Origin: Streptomyces sp. NRRL WC-3618
GTDB lineage: Bacteria; Actinomycetota; Actinomycetes; Streptomycetales; Streptomycetaceae
NCBI RefSeq assembly: GCF_001280005.1
Contig: NZ_LGDW01000259.1
Location: forward strand, 5,606-69,605
Direction: 5' to 3'
DNA length: 64,000 nucleotides
Position 1 is the first letter of the stretch; each line of letters starts with the position of its first letter. Below the pieces are notes generated by a model. It was given only the letters and a program-made list of their open reading frames with translations. It had not been told where the DNA came from and made no database searches. Below are positions 16,751 through 26,924 of the stretch, one piece after another. A program made the translations under genes and the position numbers.

Positions 16751-17439
16751 CGGCGTTCTCCTTCGCCTGTACCGGCGTGCGTGCCGACGGCTACGCGGCC
16801 GGACCGACCCTCGTCTTCCGGCTGCGTGTCACCGCCGCCGACAACGCGCGCGTGCACGCCCTCGCACTGCGCTGCCAGATCCGCATCGAACCCGCCCGCC
16901 GCAGCTACGAGCCCGCCGAGGCCGACGGACTGGCGGACCTCTTCGGCGAACGCTCCCGGTGGGGCAGCACACTCCAGCCGGTGCAGTTCGCCCAGGTCTC
17001 GGTCATGGTCCCGAGCTTCACCGGCGAGATCGAGACCGACCTCGCCGTGCCCTGCACCTACGACATGGACATCGCCGCCACCCGCTATCTCGCCGCCCTC
17101 GACGGCGGCGAGGTGCCGCTGCTGATGCTGTTCTCCGGTACGGCGTTCACCGGAGCCGGCGGGTTCCAGGTCGAACCGGTCCCGTGGGACCGGGAGGCGG
17201 CCTTCCGGATGCCGGTCGCCACCTGGCGGGAGATGGTCGAGCAGCACTTCCCGGGGTGCGGCTGGATCCGGCTGCCCCGCGACACCATGGACGCCCTCGT
17301 CGCCTACCGCTCCCGGCACGCCCTGCCCTCCTGGGAGGCGACCCTCAAGGCGCTGCTCGACGCCGTCGCCGCCGACGAGCCGCCCGTGAGCGACCCGTTC
17401 CGCGCGCTCACCGCCACCATCGGAAGGACGGATCCGTGA
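16747..17439 (+). CDS. DUF6084 family protein
   Basis: This protein has 230 residues; its GTG start overlaps the previous stop (GTGA). It has no signal peptide, membrane segment or Cys cluster. It begins with beta-strand-like sequence (FSFACTGVRADGYAAG, TLVFRLRV) and contains ALRCQIRIEPARRSY, VPCTYDMDIAATRY and VPLLMLFSGTAF. A beta-rich fold is likely. Assignment to DUF6084 is from motif memory and from its neighbours. A function in hydrogenase assembly or membrane attachment would be a guess. It is always read with the 490-residue gene that follows, which again overlaps by GTGA. Confidence 0.72.
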   Translation: MTAFSFACTGVRADGYAAGPTLVFRLRVTAADNARVHALALRCQIRIEPARRSYEPAEADGLADLFGERSRWGSTLQPVQFAQVSVMVPSFTGEIETDLAVPCTYDMDIAATRYLAALDGGEVPLLMLFSGTAFTGAGGFQVEPVPWDREAAFRMPVATWREMVEQHFPGCGWIRLPRDTMDALVAYRSRHALPSWEATLKALLDAVAADEPPVSDPFRALTATIGRTDP

Positions 17440-18908
17440 CCGCGACCGCGTTCGCCTCCGAGACGGAGAAGCGGTTCGCCTTCGCCCGGCAGGTGGCCGA
17501 CGCCGTCCTCTTCGAGGGTTACGTGCTCTACCCGTACCGCGCCTCGGCGGCCAAGAACCGGCTGCGCTGGCAGTTCGGGGTGCTCGTACCGCCCGCCTGG
17601 GGCGCCGCGTGCGAGGAGCACGACTTCCAGCACACCGAGTGCCTGATGGAACCGAAGGCGGGCGCGACCCTCTCGGTCGAGGTGCGCTTCCTGCGCGCCC
17701 GGCGGCGCACGGTGCAGCGGGCCCGGCCGGACGGCAGTTTCGAGACGGTCCCCGAACTCCGCCTCGACGACCGGGTGCTGGTGCCCTGGGACGAGGGGGA
17801 CGAGGAGCGCGTCGAGGTGGTCGTGTCGGTGGACGAGCTCATCGGCGACGGTGTCACGCACGACTTCCGGCGCCCCGCCCGCGAGGACACCGAACCGGTC
17901 CTCGACGCGTCCGGCGAAACCATCGGCCGACTGGTCCGCACATGCGAGGAGATCAGCGGGACGCTCCGGCTGTCCGCCCGCGAACTCGACGGCCCCTACC
18001 GGACCCTGCGGCTGACGGCCGTCGTCGAGAACACCAGCGGCTGGACACCGCCCGGGGGCCGGGGCGCCGACCGGGACGCGGCGCTGCCGCACTCCCTGGT
18101 GGCCACCCACCTCCTGATGGCCCTCAGCGCCGGATCGTTCCTGTCGATGACCGATCCCCCCGAGTGGGCGAAAGGCGCGGTCGCGGCCTGCCGCAACCTG
18201 CACACCTGGCCCGTACTCGCCGGTGAACCCGGAAGCGCCGACCTCGTACTGTCGTCGCCGATCATCCTGGAGGACCATCCGGCCATCGCACCGGAGAGCC
18301 CCGGCGCGCTCTACGACGCCACCGAGATCGACGAGATCCTCGCCCTGCGCACCGCGGCCCTCACCGACGAGGAGAAGCGCGAGGCCCGGGGCACCGACGA
18401 GCGGGCCGCCGCCGTGATCGACCTCGCGGACTCCATGCCCGCCGAGGTGCTGGAGCGGCTGCACGGGGCGGTGCGGAGCCTGCGCGAGGTGACCGGCCCC
18501 GGCCCCGGCCCCGGCCCCGGCCCCGGTCCTGGTCCTAGTCCTGGTCCCGTCGCCTCGGCGGGGGGCTTCCCCGACGAGTACGGCGTGCAACGCCCGGACA
18601 CCCCCTGGTGGGACCCCGCGAGCGACGCCGGCTTCGACCCCGAGCAGGACCGCGTGGTCGTGGAGGGCCGGTCGGTCGGCAAGGGCAGCCGCGTCGAACT
18701 GCGGCCGGGCCTGCGGCACACCGACGCGCAGGACATCTTCCTGCGGGGCCGCACCGCGAAGGTCGAGGCGGTGCTGCACGACGTCGACGGCTTGGTGCAC
18801 CTGGCGGTCACGGTCGAGGGCGACCCTGGCGCCGACATCCGCCGCGAGCAGGGACGGTTCCTGTACTTCCAGCCGGACGAAATCACCCCGCTGGAGGACG
18901 ACGTATGA
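17436..18908 (+). CDS. Uncharacterised two-part protein of the hydrogenase locus with a Gly-Pro linker
   Basis: This 490-residue protein runs from GTG at 17436, overlapping the previous stop. The larger N-terminal part (to about residue 350) includes FARQVADAVLFEGYVLYP, WQFGVLVPPAW and SLVATHLLMALSAGSF, and is mostly mixed alpha/beta. A linker of nine X-Pro dipeptides (mostly Gly-Pro, residues about 354-371) joins a roughly 115-residue C-terminal part with DTPWWDPASDAGFDPEQD, ELRPGLRHTDAQDIFL and GRFLYFQPDEITPLED. I recognise no characterised domain. Homologous genes are expected in group 1h loci, so this is probably a clade-specific maturation or structural factor. The linker is coded by a hexanucleotide tandem repeat and may vary in length. 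Confidence 0.7.
   Translation: MTATAFASETEKRFAFARQVADAVLFEGYVLYPYRASAAKNRLRWQFGVLVPPAWGAACEEHDFQHTECLMEPKAGATLSVEVRFLRARRRTVQRARPDGSFETVPELRLDDRVLVPWDEGDEERVEVVVSVDELIGDGVTHDFRRPAREDTEPVLDASGETIGRLVRTCEEISGTLRLSARELDGPYRTLRLTAVVENTSGWTPPGGRGADRDAALPHSLVATHLLMALSAGSFLSMTDPPEWAKGAVAACRNLHTWPVLAGEPGSADLVLSSPIILEDHPAIAPESPGALYDATEIDEILALRTAALTDEEKREARGTDERAAAVIDLADSMPAEVLERLHGAVRSLREVTGPGPGPGPGPGPGPSPGPVASAGGFPDEYGVQRPDTPWWDPASDAGFDPEQDRVVVEGRSVGKGSRVELRPGLRHTDAQDIFLRGRTAKVEAVLHDVDGLVHLAVTVEGDPGADIRREQGRFLYFQPDEITPLEDDV
18495..18548 (+). repeat. Hexanucleotide tandem repeat coding the Gly-Pro linker
   Basis: Five GGCCCC units run from 18495 to 18524. They are followed by GGTCCT, GGTCCT, AGTCCT and GGTCCC. 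All nine keep the frame and give Gly-Pro or Ser-Pro. The unit could expand or contract without breaking the gene. Confidence 0.9.
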
Positions 18909-19471
18909 ACCGTTCCCCGTGGTCAGGCCCGAGGACCCTCGTCGCCGGCATCGGCAACATCTTCCTGGGCGACGACGGCTTCGGCGTGGAGACCGTGCGC
19001 CGGCTCGCCGAGCGTGACCTGCCCGGACACGTCGAGGCCGTGGACATCGGGGTGCGCGGGGTGCATCTCGCCTACCAGTTGCTGGACGGCTACGACACCC
19101 TCGTACTCGTGGACGCCACGGCACGCGGCGAAGCCCCCGGCACGCTGTACGTGATCGAACACGACGTCGGCGGCGCGAGCCCTTCGCCCGCCGCCCCCGC
19201 GCTGGACGGCCACCGGATGACCCCGGACACCGTCCTGGCGCTGCTGGGCACCCTCTGCGCCGGGACCGGCGCGGAGCCGCCACGGCGCGTCCTGGTCGTC
19301 GGATGCGAACCGGCCTCGGTGGAGGAGGGCATCGGGCTCAGCGCGCCGGTGTCCCGCGCCGTACCGGAGGCCGTCCGGCTGATCGAGGAGCTGCTCGAAA
19401 ACGGGAAGCCGGGAGAGTCCGCGCCGCGGGCCACGGCCGCCGGGATCTCGACAAGAGGAGAGACGGGATGA
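18905..19471 (+). CDS. Hydrogenase maturation protease (HybD/HupD/HoxM family)
   Basis: This 188-residue endopeptidase removes the C-terminal extension of the large subunit once nickel is in place. The family opening LVAGIGNIFLGDDGFGVE is complete; its Asp, with Asp in DIGVRGVHLAYQL and the later conserved His (ALDGHRMTP), form the nickel-sensing site. VLVVGCEPASVEEGIGLS matches the conserved C-terminal stretch of the family. Length is normal apart from about 20 extra residues at the C-terminus. The start ATG overlaps the preceding stop, and the gene ends in an ATGA overlap with a tiny membrane-peptide gene. Its substrate is almost certainly the large subunit at 13777-15561. Confidence 0.92.
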   Translation: MNRSPWSGPRTLVAGIGNIFLGDDGFGVETVRRLAERDLPGHVEAVDIGVRGVHLAYQLLDGYDTLVLVDATARGEAPGTLYVIEHDVGGASPSPAAPALDGHRMTPDTVLALLGTLCAGTGAEPPRRVLVVGCEPASVEEGIGLSAPVSRAVPEAVRLIEELLENGKPGESAPRATAAGISTRGETG

Positions 19472-19572
19472 AGAAGATCGTCATCGGCACAGCGGCCCTC
19501 GCCGCCATGGTCGTCGTCGCCGCCGAGGTCTACCCCGACCTCAGGCGCTACCTGCGGATCCGACGGATGTGA
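19468..19572 (+). CDS. 34-residue single-pass membrane peptide (DUF6893-like)
   Basis: ATG at 19468 overlaps the protease stop and follows a strong AAGAGGAGAG. The peptide opens MKKIVIGTAALAAMVVVAA, one hydrophobic helix, and then has a basic tail YPDLRRYLRIRRM. This suggests an N-out/C-in membrane anchor. It resembles the DUF6893 small proteins of Streptomyces. Position at the end of the structural operon suggests it could tether or stabilise the hydrogenase at the membrane, which otherwise has no obvious anchor. That is inference. The 141 bases after it hold no gene and precede hypA. Confidence 0.75.
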   Translation: MKKIVIGTAALAAMVVVAAEVYPDLRRYLRIRRM

Positions 19573-19713
19573 ACCGGGGCGCCACCCGGTGCGCCGCGCG
19601 TTGCGTCGAACGGCGTACCTGCCCGTCCGTGACGGCGTGCCGGGTCGTACGGCCCGGCAACGCGCGCCTCTAATGAAGGCCGACCCGAGGCAGGCCGCGA
19701 AAGGACGGGACCC

Positions 19714-20121
19714 GTGCACGAGATGTCCGTCGCGCTGGCCGTCGTCGACCAGGTGGCCGAGGCCGCCGCGCGGGCCGGTGACGTCACAGCGGTGCGAACG
19801 GTACGGCTGCAGGTGGGCGAACTGGCCGGTGTCGTACCCGACGCACTCGCCTTCTCCTTCGAACTGGCCTGCGCCGGAACCCTGCTGGAGGGCGCCGCAC
19901 TGGTCACCGAAGCGGTGCCGGGGCGGGCTCGCTGCACTCCCTGCGCACACGAATGGGCCGTCGGCATGCCACCACAGCTGATCTGCCCCGGGTGCGGCGG
20001 AACGCGTACCGAACTGCTCGCGGGCCGGGAACTGCAGATCGTCGACGTGCACTGGGAGGACGGCCACAAGCACAGCACCCCGCAGCCGGCCACCCGCGAA
20101 CCAATCTCCGAGGAGCGCTGA
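19714..20121 (+). CDS. hypA: HypA, hydrogenase nickel insertion protein
   Basis: This protein has 135 residues; GTG start with AAAGGACGGG upstream. The N-terminal nickel site Met-His-Glu (MHEMSVALAVVDQV) is intact. The zinc site is formed by ARCTPCAHEW and LICPGCGG, two CxxC pairs about 28 residues apart. HypA works with HypB to place nickel in the large-subunit precursor. It opens the hyp gene block, three bases before hypB. The tail beyond about 115 residues (HKHSTPQ...) is a short unconserved-looking extension with two His. Confidence 0.94.
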   Translation: MHEMSVALAVVDQVAEAAARAGDVTAVRTVRLQVGELAGVVPDALAFSFELACAGTLLEGAALVTEAVPGRARCTPCAHEWAVGMPPQLICPGCGGTRTELLAGRELQIVDVHWEDGHKHSTPQPATREPISEER

Positions 20122-20124
20122 ACC

Positions 20125-20888
20125 ATGTGTCGTGTCGTCGACCTGCGCCAGGCCGTACTCGCCAAGAACGACGCGAGCGCCGACGAACTGCGCGCCCTTC
20201 TCGCGGATCGCGGCACCGCCGTCGTCAACCTGCTGTCCAGCCCCGGCAGCGGCAAGACCGCGCTGCTGGAACGTGAACTGCTGCGGGCCCGGGAACGCTC
20301 CGTTCCCGTCGCGGCGCTGAGCGCCGATCTCGCCACCGAGAACGACGCGGCACGCCTGGCGCGTTCGGGCGTCCCGGTCAAGCAGGTGCTCACCGACGGG
20401 CTGTGTCATCTGGAGGCGGGGATGCTCGCCGGTCACCTGGACGGGTGGCTGCCCGACGACACCCGGCTGCTGTTCGTGGAGAACGTCGGCAACCTGGTCT
20501 GCCCGGCCTCGTACGACCTGGGGGAGACGCTCCGGGTCACCCTCGCCTCCGTGACGGAGGGCGAGGACAAGCCGCTCAAGTACCCCACCGCCTTCGGGCT
20601 CGCCCACCTGGTCGTGATCACCAAGACCGACATCGCCGAGGCCGTCGAGTTCGACGAGGCCGCGTTCCGCGCGAACGTCGAGCGGGTCAACCCGGGAGTC
20701 GAGGTGATCCTCACCTCGGCACGCCGGGGGCAGGGAGTCGGCGCGCTGCTCGACCGGGCGATGGCAGCCGCGGCCGGCGCACCCGTCCACGCGCCGGTCA
20801 TGGCCCGGCAGCACGGTCACACGCACGCGGGCGGCGGTCACACCCACGCGCACCCGGAGGTCACCGGCACGATGGCGCACACCCACTC

Positions 20889-20892
<4 letters not shown>
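20125..20892 (+). CDS. hypB: HypB, nickel-inserting GTPase
   Basis: This is a 255-residue GTPase of the SIMIBI class. Motifs: P-loop SSPGSGKTALLE near residue 38, ALSADLATENDAARL (switch I region), LLFVENVGNLVCPASYDLG near 112 (metal-site Cys) and VVITKTDIAE near 165 (NKxD equivalent). The His-rich metal store is unusual in place: instead of the N-terminal end it forms the C-terminal tail, with HGHTHAGGGHTHAH and a final AHTHS. This could store nickel. It follows hypA by three bases and overlaps hypF by GTGA, so the three are likely made together. Confidence 0.94.
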
Positions 20893-23264
<2,372 letters not shown>

Positions 23265-23296
23265 GCAACGCGCGACCCCACAGCGAGGAGAGGCTC

Positions 23297-23602
23297 ATGT
23301 GCCTGGCGGTACCCGGCAGAGTGCTGGACATCGAGGAACGGGACGGCACCCGGATGGCCAACGTCGACTTCGGCGGAGTGGTCAAGGAGGTGTGTCTGGA
23401 GTACCTGCCCGACCTTCAGGTCGGCGAGTACGCCATCGTCCACGTCGGGTTCGCCCTGCAACGGCTGGACGAGGAGTCGGCGCGCCAGACGCTCGAACTC
23501 TTCGCCGAACTCGGCTTGTTGCAGGAGGAGTTCGGCGACCCCTGGGAGACGGCGGCGGTGGAGGCGGGCGTGGACCCGGTGGAAGAGGTGCGCAACCAGT
23601 GA
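23297..23602 (+). CDS. hypC: HypC, hydrogenase assembly chaperone
   Basis: This protein has 101 residues and begins [17 protein letters not shown], in which Cys2 is the functional residue that holds the Fe(CN)2CO unit with HypD. A GAGGAGAGG stands before the ATG. The conserved beta-barrel part ([35 protein letters not shown]) is complete. A C-terminal extension of roughly 20 residues ([19 protein letters not shown]) is a little longer than in many HypC proteins. The stop overlaps hypD by GTGA. Confidence 0.94.
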   Translation: MCLAVPGRVLDIEERDGTRMANVDFGGVVKEVCLEYLPDLQVGEYAIVHVGFALQRLDEESARQTLELFAELGLLQEEFGDPWETAAVEAGVDPVEEVRNQ

Positions 23603-24729
23603 AGTACATCGACGAGTTCCAGGACCCGGAGCTGGCACGACGGCTCCTCGACGACATCCACGCCACGGTCACCAGGCCGTGGGCCCTGATGGAGGTGTGC
23701 GGGGGACAGACGCACAGCATCATCCGGCACGGCATCGACCAACTCCTGCCGGAGCAGGTCGAGTTGATCCACGGGCCGGGCTGTCCGGTGTGCGTGACCC
23801 CGCTGGAGGTCATCGACAAGGCTCTGGAGATCGCCTCCCGGCCAGGAGTGATCTTCTGCTCCTTCGGCGACATGCTGCGGGTGCCGGGCACGGGACGGGA
23901 CCTGTTCCAGGTCCGCGGGGAAGGCGGTGACGTTCGCGTCGTCTACTCGCCGCTCGACGCGCTGCGGATCGCGCAGCAGAACCCGGACCGCGAGGTGGTG
24001 TTCTTCGGCATCGGATTCGAGACGACGGCGCCGCCCAACGCCATGACGGTCCATCAGGCCCGAAAGCTCGGCGTCAAGAACTTCAGCATGCTGGTGTCCC
24101 ACGTCCGCGTACCCCCGGCCATCGAGGCGATCATGTCGTCGCCGAGCTGCCGTGTGCAGGGCTTCCTCGCGGCCGGGCACGTGTGCAGCGTGATGGGCGT
24201 GGGGGAGTACCCGGAGCTGGCCGAACGCTTCCGGGTGCCGATCGTCGTGACGGGCTTCGAGCCGCTGGACATCCTCGAAGGCGTGCGGCGCGCCGTCCGT
24301 CAGCTGGAGCGCGGTGAGCACACCGTCGACAACGCCTACGCCCGTGCCGTACGCCCGGAGGGCAACCCGGCCGCCCGGGCCATGCTGGAGGACGTCTTCG
24401 AGATCACCGACCGTGCCTGGCGGGGTATCGGGGTGATCCCGGACAGCGGCTGGCGGCTGTCGTCGAAGTACCGCGACCACGACGCCGAGCACCGCTTCTC
24501 GGTCAGTGGAATCCAGACGGCCGAACCCGCCGAGTGCCGCAGCGGAGAGGTCCTGCAAGGGCTGCTCAAGCCGCACGAGTGCGAGGCGTTCGGCACCCTG
24601 TGCACCCCCCGCACCCCCCTGGGAGCCACCATGGTCTCCAGCGAGGGCGCCTGCGCGGCGTACTACCTCTACCGGCGTCTGGACCTGCCCGCCACCACGA
24701 CGGTTCGGGAGGCGAGCCCCGTTGTCTGA
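23599..24729 (+). CDS. hypD: HypD, hydrogenase Fe(CN)2CO assembly protein
   Basis: This 376-residue Fe-S protein starts at a GTG overlapping the hypC stop. Family motifs are intact: [17 protein letters not shown] near residue 33, [12 protein letters not shown] near 60 (redox Cys pair), [12 protein letters not shown] near 140 and [13 protein letters not shown] near 190. The C-terminal cluster Cys lie in [16 protein letters not shown] and [19 protein letters not shown]. HypD with HypC is the scaffold on which the active-site iron receives CN and CO. The gene's last eight bases overlap the hypE start. Confidence 0.95.
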   Translation: MKYIDEFQDPELARRLLDDIHATVTRPWALMEVCGGQTHSIIRHGIDQLLPEQVELIHGPGCPVCVTPLEVIDKALEIASRPGVIFCSFGDMLRVPGTGRDLFQVRGEGGDVRVVYSPLDALRIAQQNPDREVVFFGIGFETTAPPNAMTVHQARKLGVKNFSMLVSHVRVPPAIEAIMSSPSCRVQGFLAAGHVCSVMGVGEYPELAERFRVPIVVTGFEPLDILEGVRRAVRQLERGEHTVDNAYARAVRPEGNPAARAMLEDVFEITDRAWRGIGVIPDSGWRLSSKYRDHDAEHRFSVSGIQTAEPAECRSGEVLQGLLKPHECEAFGTLCTPRTPLGATMVSSEGACAAYYLYRRLDLPATTTVREASPVV

Positions 24730-25804
24730 CACCACCGATCTCCCCGTCAGCGCCGCCCTGGACATCGAGGCGTGGACATGCCCGGCGCCTCTGCGTGACC
24801 GGCCACGGGTGGTCATGGGCCACGGCGGCGGTGGAGTCCTCTCCGCCGAGCTCGTCCAGCAGATCTTCGCCCCCGCCTTCGGTGGCGAGGTGCTCGCCCA
24901 GATGGGCGATGCCGCCGTCCTCTCGCTGGGCGGTGCCCGGCTGGCGTTCTCCACCGACTCCTACGTGGTCAGGCCGCTGTTCTTCCCCGGCGGCAGCATC
25001 GGTGACCTGGCGGTCAACGGCACCGTCAACGACCTCGCCATGAGCGGCGCCCGCGCCGCCTACCTCTCCTGCGGATTCATCCTGGAGGAGGGCGTCGAGC
25101 TGGACGTCGTCACGCGGGTGTCCGAGGCGCTGGGCGCGGCCGCGCGCACCGCCGGTGTGGAGGTGGCCACCGGCGACACGAAGGTGGTGGAGGCCGGCCA
25201 CGGCGACGGGATCTACATCAACACGGCGGGCATCGGTCTCGTCCCGGCGGGTGTCGATCTGCGTCCCCAGCGGGTCGTCCCCGGCGACGTCGTGATCGTC
25301 AGTGGCGCCATCGGTGTCCACGGGGTGGCGGTCATGAGCGTGCGCGAGGGCCTGGAGTTCGGCGTGGAGATCGCGAGCGACTGCGCGGCGCTCGGCGGCC
25401 TGGTCGAGGCCATGCTCGCCGTCACCCCGGATCTGCACGTCCTGCGCGACCCCACCCGAGGCGGCCTGGCGGCCTCGCTCAACGAGATCGCGGCGGCCTC
25501 CGGAACGGGAGTGGTCATCCGGGAGCGTGACGTCCCGGTCCCGTCGGCCGTGGCCAACGCCTGCGCCATCCTCGGGCTGGACCCCATGTACATCGCCAAC
25601 GAGGGCAAGCTGGTGGCCTTCGTCCCGCGCGAGCACGCCGACGCCGTTCTCGAGGCGATGCGGGCCCATCCGCTGGGCGCGGAATCCGTGATCATCGGCG
25701 AGGCCGTCGAGGCGCACCCCGGCATGGTCGTGGCCCGGACCGGCCTGGGAGGAACGCGGGTGGTCGATCTGCCGATCGGGGAGCAACTGCCGCGCATCTG
25801 CTGA
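24722..25804 (+). CDS. hypE: HypE, carbamoyl dehydratase of cyanide-ligand synthesis
   Basis: This 360-residue protein, if it starts at TTG 24722, has GGGAGGCGAG about ten bases upstream and overlaps hypD by eight bases. It belongs to the PurM/AIR-synthase-like family: [37 protein letters not shown] (ATP site), [16 protein letters not shown] and [17 protein letters not shown]. The protein ends PRIC; that terminal Cys is the carbamoyl acceptor that is dehydrated to thiocyanate. It closes the hyp operon. No strong terminator is visible in the 47 bases to the converging gene. Confidence 0.94.
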   Translation: MSDTTDLPVSAALDIEAWTCPAPLRDRPRVVMGHGGGGVLSAELVQQIFAPAFGGEVLAQMGDAAVLSLGGARLAFSTDSYVVRPLFFPGGSIGDLAVNGTVNDLAMSGARAAYLSCGFILEEGVELDVVTRVSEALGAAARTAGVEVATGDTKVVEAGHGDGIYINTAGIGLVPAGVDLRPQRVVPGDVVIVSGAIGVHGVAVMSVREGLEFGVEIASDCAALGGLVEAMLAVTPDLHVLRDPTRGGLAASLNEIAAASGTGVVIRERDVPVPSAVANACAILGLDPMYIANEGKLVAFVPREHADAVLEAMRAHPLGAESVIIGEAVEAHPGMVVARTGLGGTRVVDLPIGEQLPRIC

Positions 25805-25851
25805 CACGGGTGCCACGCGTCGACCCGGCCGTCCGGGCGCCGAAGGACTCG

Positions 25852-26238
25852 CTAACGCGGCCGGCGTTCGGACGGCGGGTCCTGCGGGTCCACGCCGGTC
25901 GTGGCGGAGGCGTCCTTGGTGCCGCTGGGGCGTTGGGAGCGGCCCCGGCGTCCGGTGTCGCGTCTGCCCTTCTCATCCGCGTCGCCGTACTCCTCACCGC
26001 GAGCACCGCGGCTCTCGGCCGTGTCACCCGGGACGGACTTCGTCTCCTCGCGGGACTTCGTCCGGCCCCTACCCTTCTCACCGGCCTCCTCGGTCGCGTG
26101 GAAGGAACGGCGGGCGCTCGGGTTGTCCTGCTGGCGTGTGTCATCCACATCGGGCGACCAGCCGTGCTGCTCGGGGCCCTGGTGACGGCTGGGGCCCTTT
26201 CCGTGCGGTGACTCGGAGGGACGTGGTTGCTTCGACAT
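25852..26238 (-). CDS. Small highly charged, probably disordered protein
   Basis: This 128-residue protein is rich in Arg, Lys, Glu, Ser and Gly, and has no Cys. It begins MSKQPRPSESPHGKGPSRHQ and continues EEAGEKGRGRTKSREE and SRGARGEEYGDADEKGRR. There is no hydrophobic core, signal peptide or membrane span, so it is likely unfolded. The frame stays open upstream to ATG 26328 (158 residues); I prefer the Met at 26238 because the composition becomes uniform there. I do not know its function. It converges with hypE and is separated from the minus-strand gene before it by a strong terminator. Confidence 0.6.
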   Translation of the reverse strand: MSKQPRPSESPHGKGPSRHQGPEQHGWSPDVDDTRQQDNPSARRSFHATEEAGEKGRGRTKSREETKSVPGDTAESRGARGEEYGDADEKGRRDTGRRGRSQRPSGTKDASATTGVDPQDPPSERRPR

Positions 26239-26394
26239 GGTCGGATCTGCCTTTTCATGGTCAGGGGGGACGCCGGGCAGGTGCACCCGCGCTGGGTAAA
26301 TCATCTCCTCTTGAGGTAGTTCGAGCATGTTTTTACCCTTCGTGGTCCTCCGATCTGGCTGATCATCCGGGTCCGGTCCGGGGCCGGGCGCCGG

Positions 26395-26430
26395 AAGGCC
26401 CCGCCGAATGTCTCCATTCGGCGGGGCCTT
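26395..26430 (-). terminator. Perfect 16-bp hairpin terminator
   Basis: AAGGCCCCGCCGAATG (26395-26410) and CATTCGGCGGGGCCTT (26415-26430) form a perfect stem with a four-base TCTC loop. It lies 31 bases beyond the stop of the putative immunity gene. There is no long T-run, but the stem is strong enough to end the Rhs-immunity transcript. Confidence 0.75.
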
Positions 26431-26461
26431 CCTCGTTGTAGGGGCGCAACCCCGTGTGGGT

Positions 26462-26887
26462 CTAGGCGTCGCCAGGCCCGCCGAGAAGCTCGGCGACCTC
26501 CGTTCGGCGCCAGTCCCACTGAGGGTGCTTCTCGACCAGGTCCACGAACTCGGCGAACTCGATGACGTCGCCGTGGTTCGTGTCGATCAGGCCCGAGAAG
26601 TTCCGGAGCGTGAAGGTCAGGAGCGTGCGCGCCGCGTCCATGGACTGACAGGAAACGTAGATCGCACGGGGTTCTTCACCGATCCGCTGCCGCATGTCCT
26701 CGATGTCCTCGGGCTCGAAGTCCGACAGGACGTCGCCCGAGAAGTCCAGGGCGTAGGAGTTCCCGTTCCAGTGCAGGAAGTCTCCGTCACTGAGCGGGTC
26801 TTTTCCGACTCCGAGGGACCGCACCTCGGCCTCGATGGCGGCGCATTCGTGTGCGCTCGCCAGCAGGACCACGGAAGGCCAGGACAT
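26462..26887 (-). CDS. Putative immunity protein for the adjacent Rhs toxin
   Basis: This 141-residue, acidic, Cys-poor soluble protein contains LLASAHECAAIEAEVRSLG, FLHWNGNSYALDFSGD, IYVSCQSMDAARTLL and VIEFAEFVDLVEKHPQWDW. I recognise no named immunity family. The case rests on position: it begins 37 bases after the stop of an Rhs polymorphic toxin, on the same strand, ends in a strong terminator, and has the size and acidity common in immunity proteins. A separate housekeeping role cannot be excluded. Confidence 0.65.
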   Translation of the reverse strand: MSWPSVVLLASAHECAAIEAEVRSLGVGKDPLSDGDFLHWNGNSYALDFSGDVLSDFEPEDIEDMRQRIGEEPRAIYVSCQSMDAARTLLTFTLRNFSGLIDTNHGDVIEFAEFVDLVEKHPQWDWRRTEVAELLGGPGDA

Positions 26888-26924
26888 GGCTACCTCCCTC
26901 TTCTCATCGGGCGATCACCGCTTC

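Noticed and set aside
26328..26340. GGGTAA on the minus strand as a stress sigma-factor (SigB-type) -10 box
   Set aside because: No GNNT-type -35 element stands 14-16 bases upstream.
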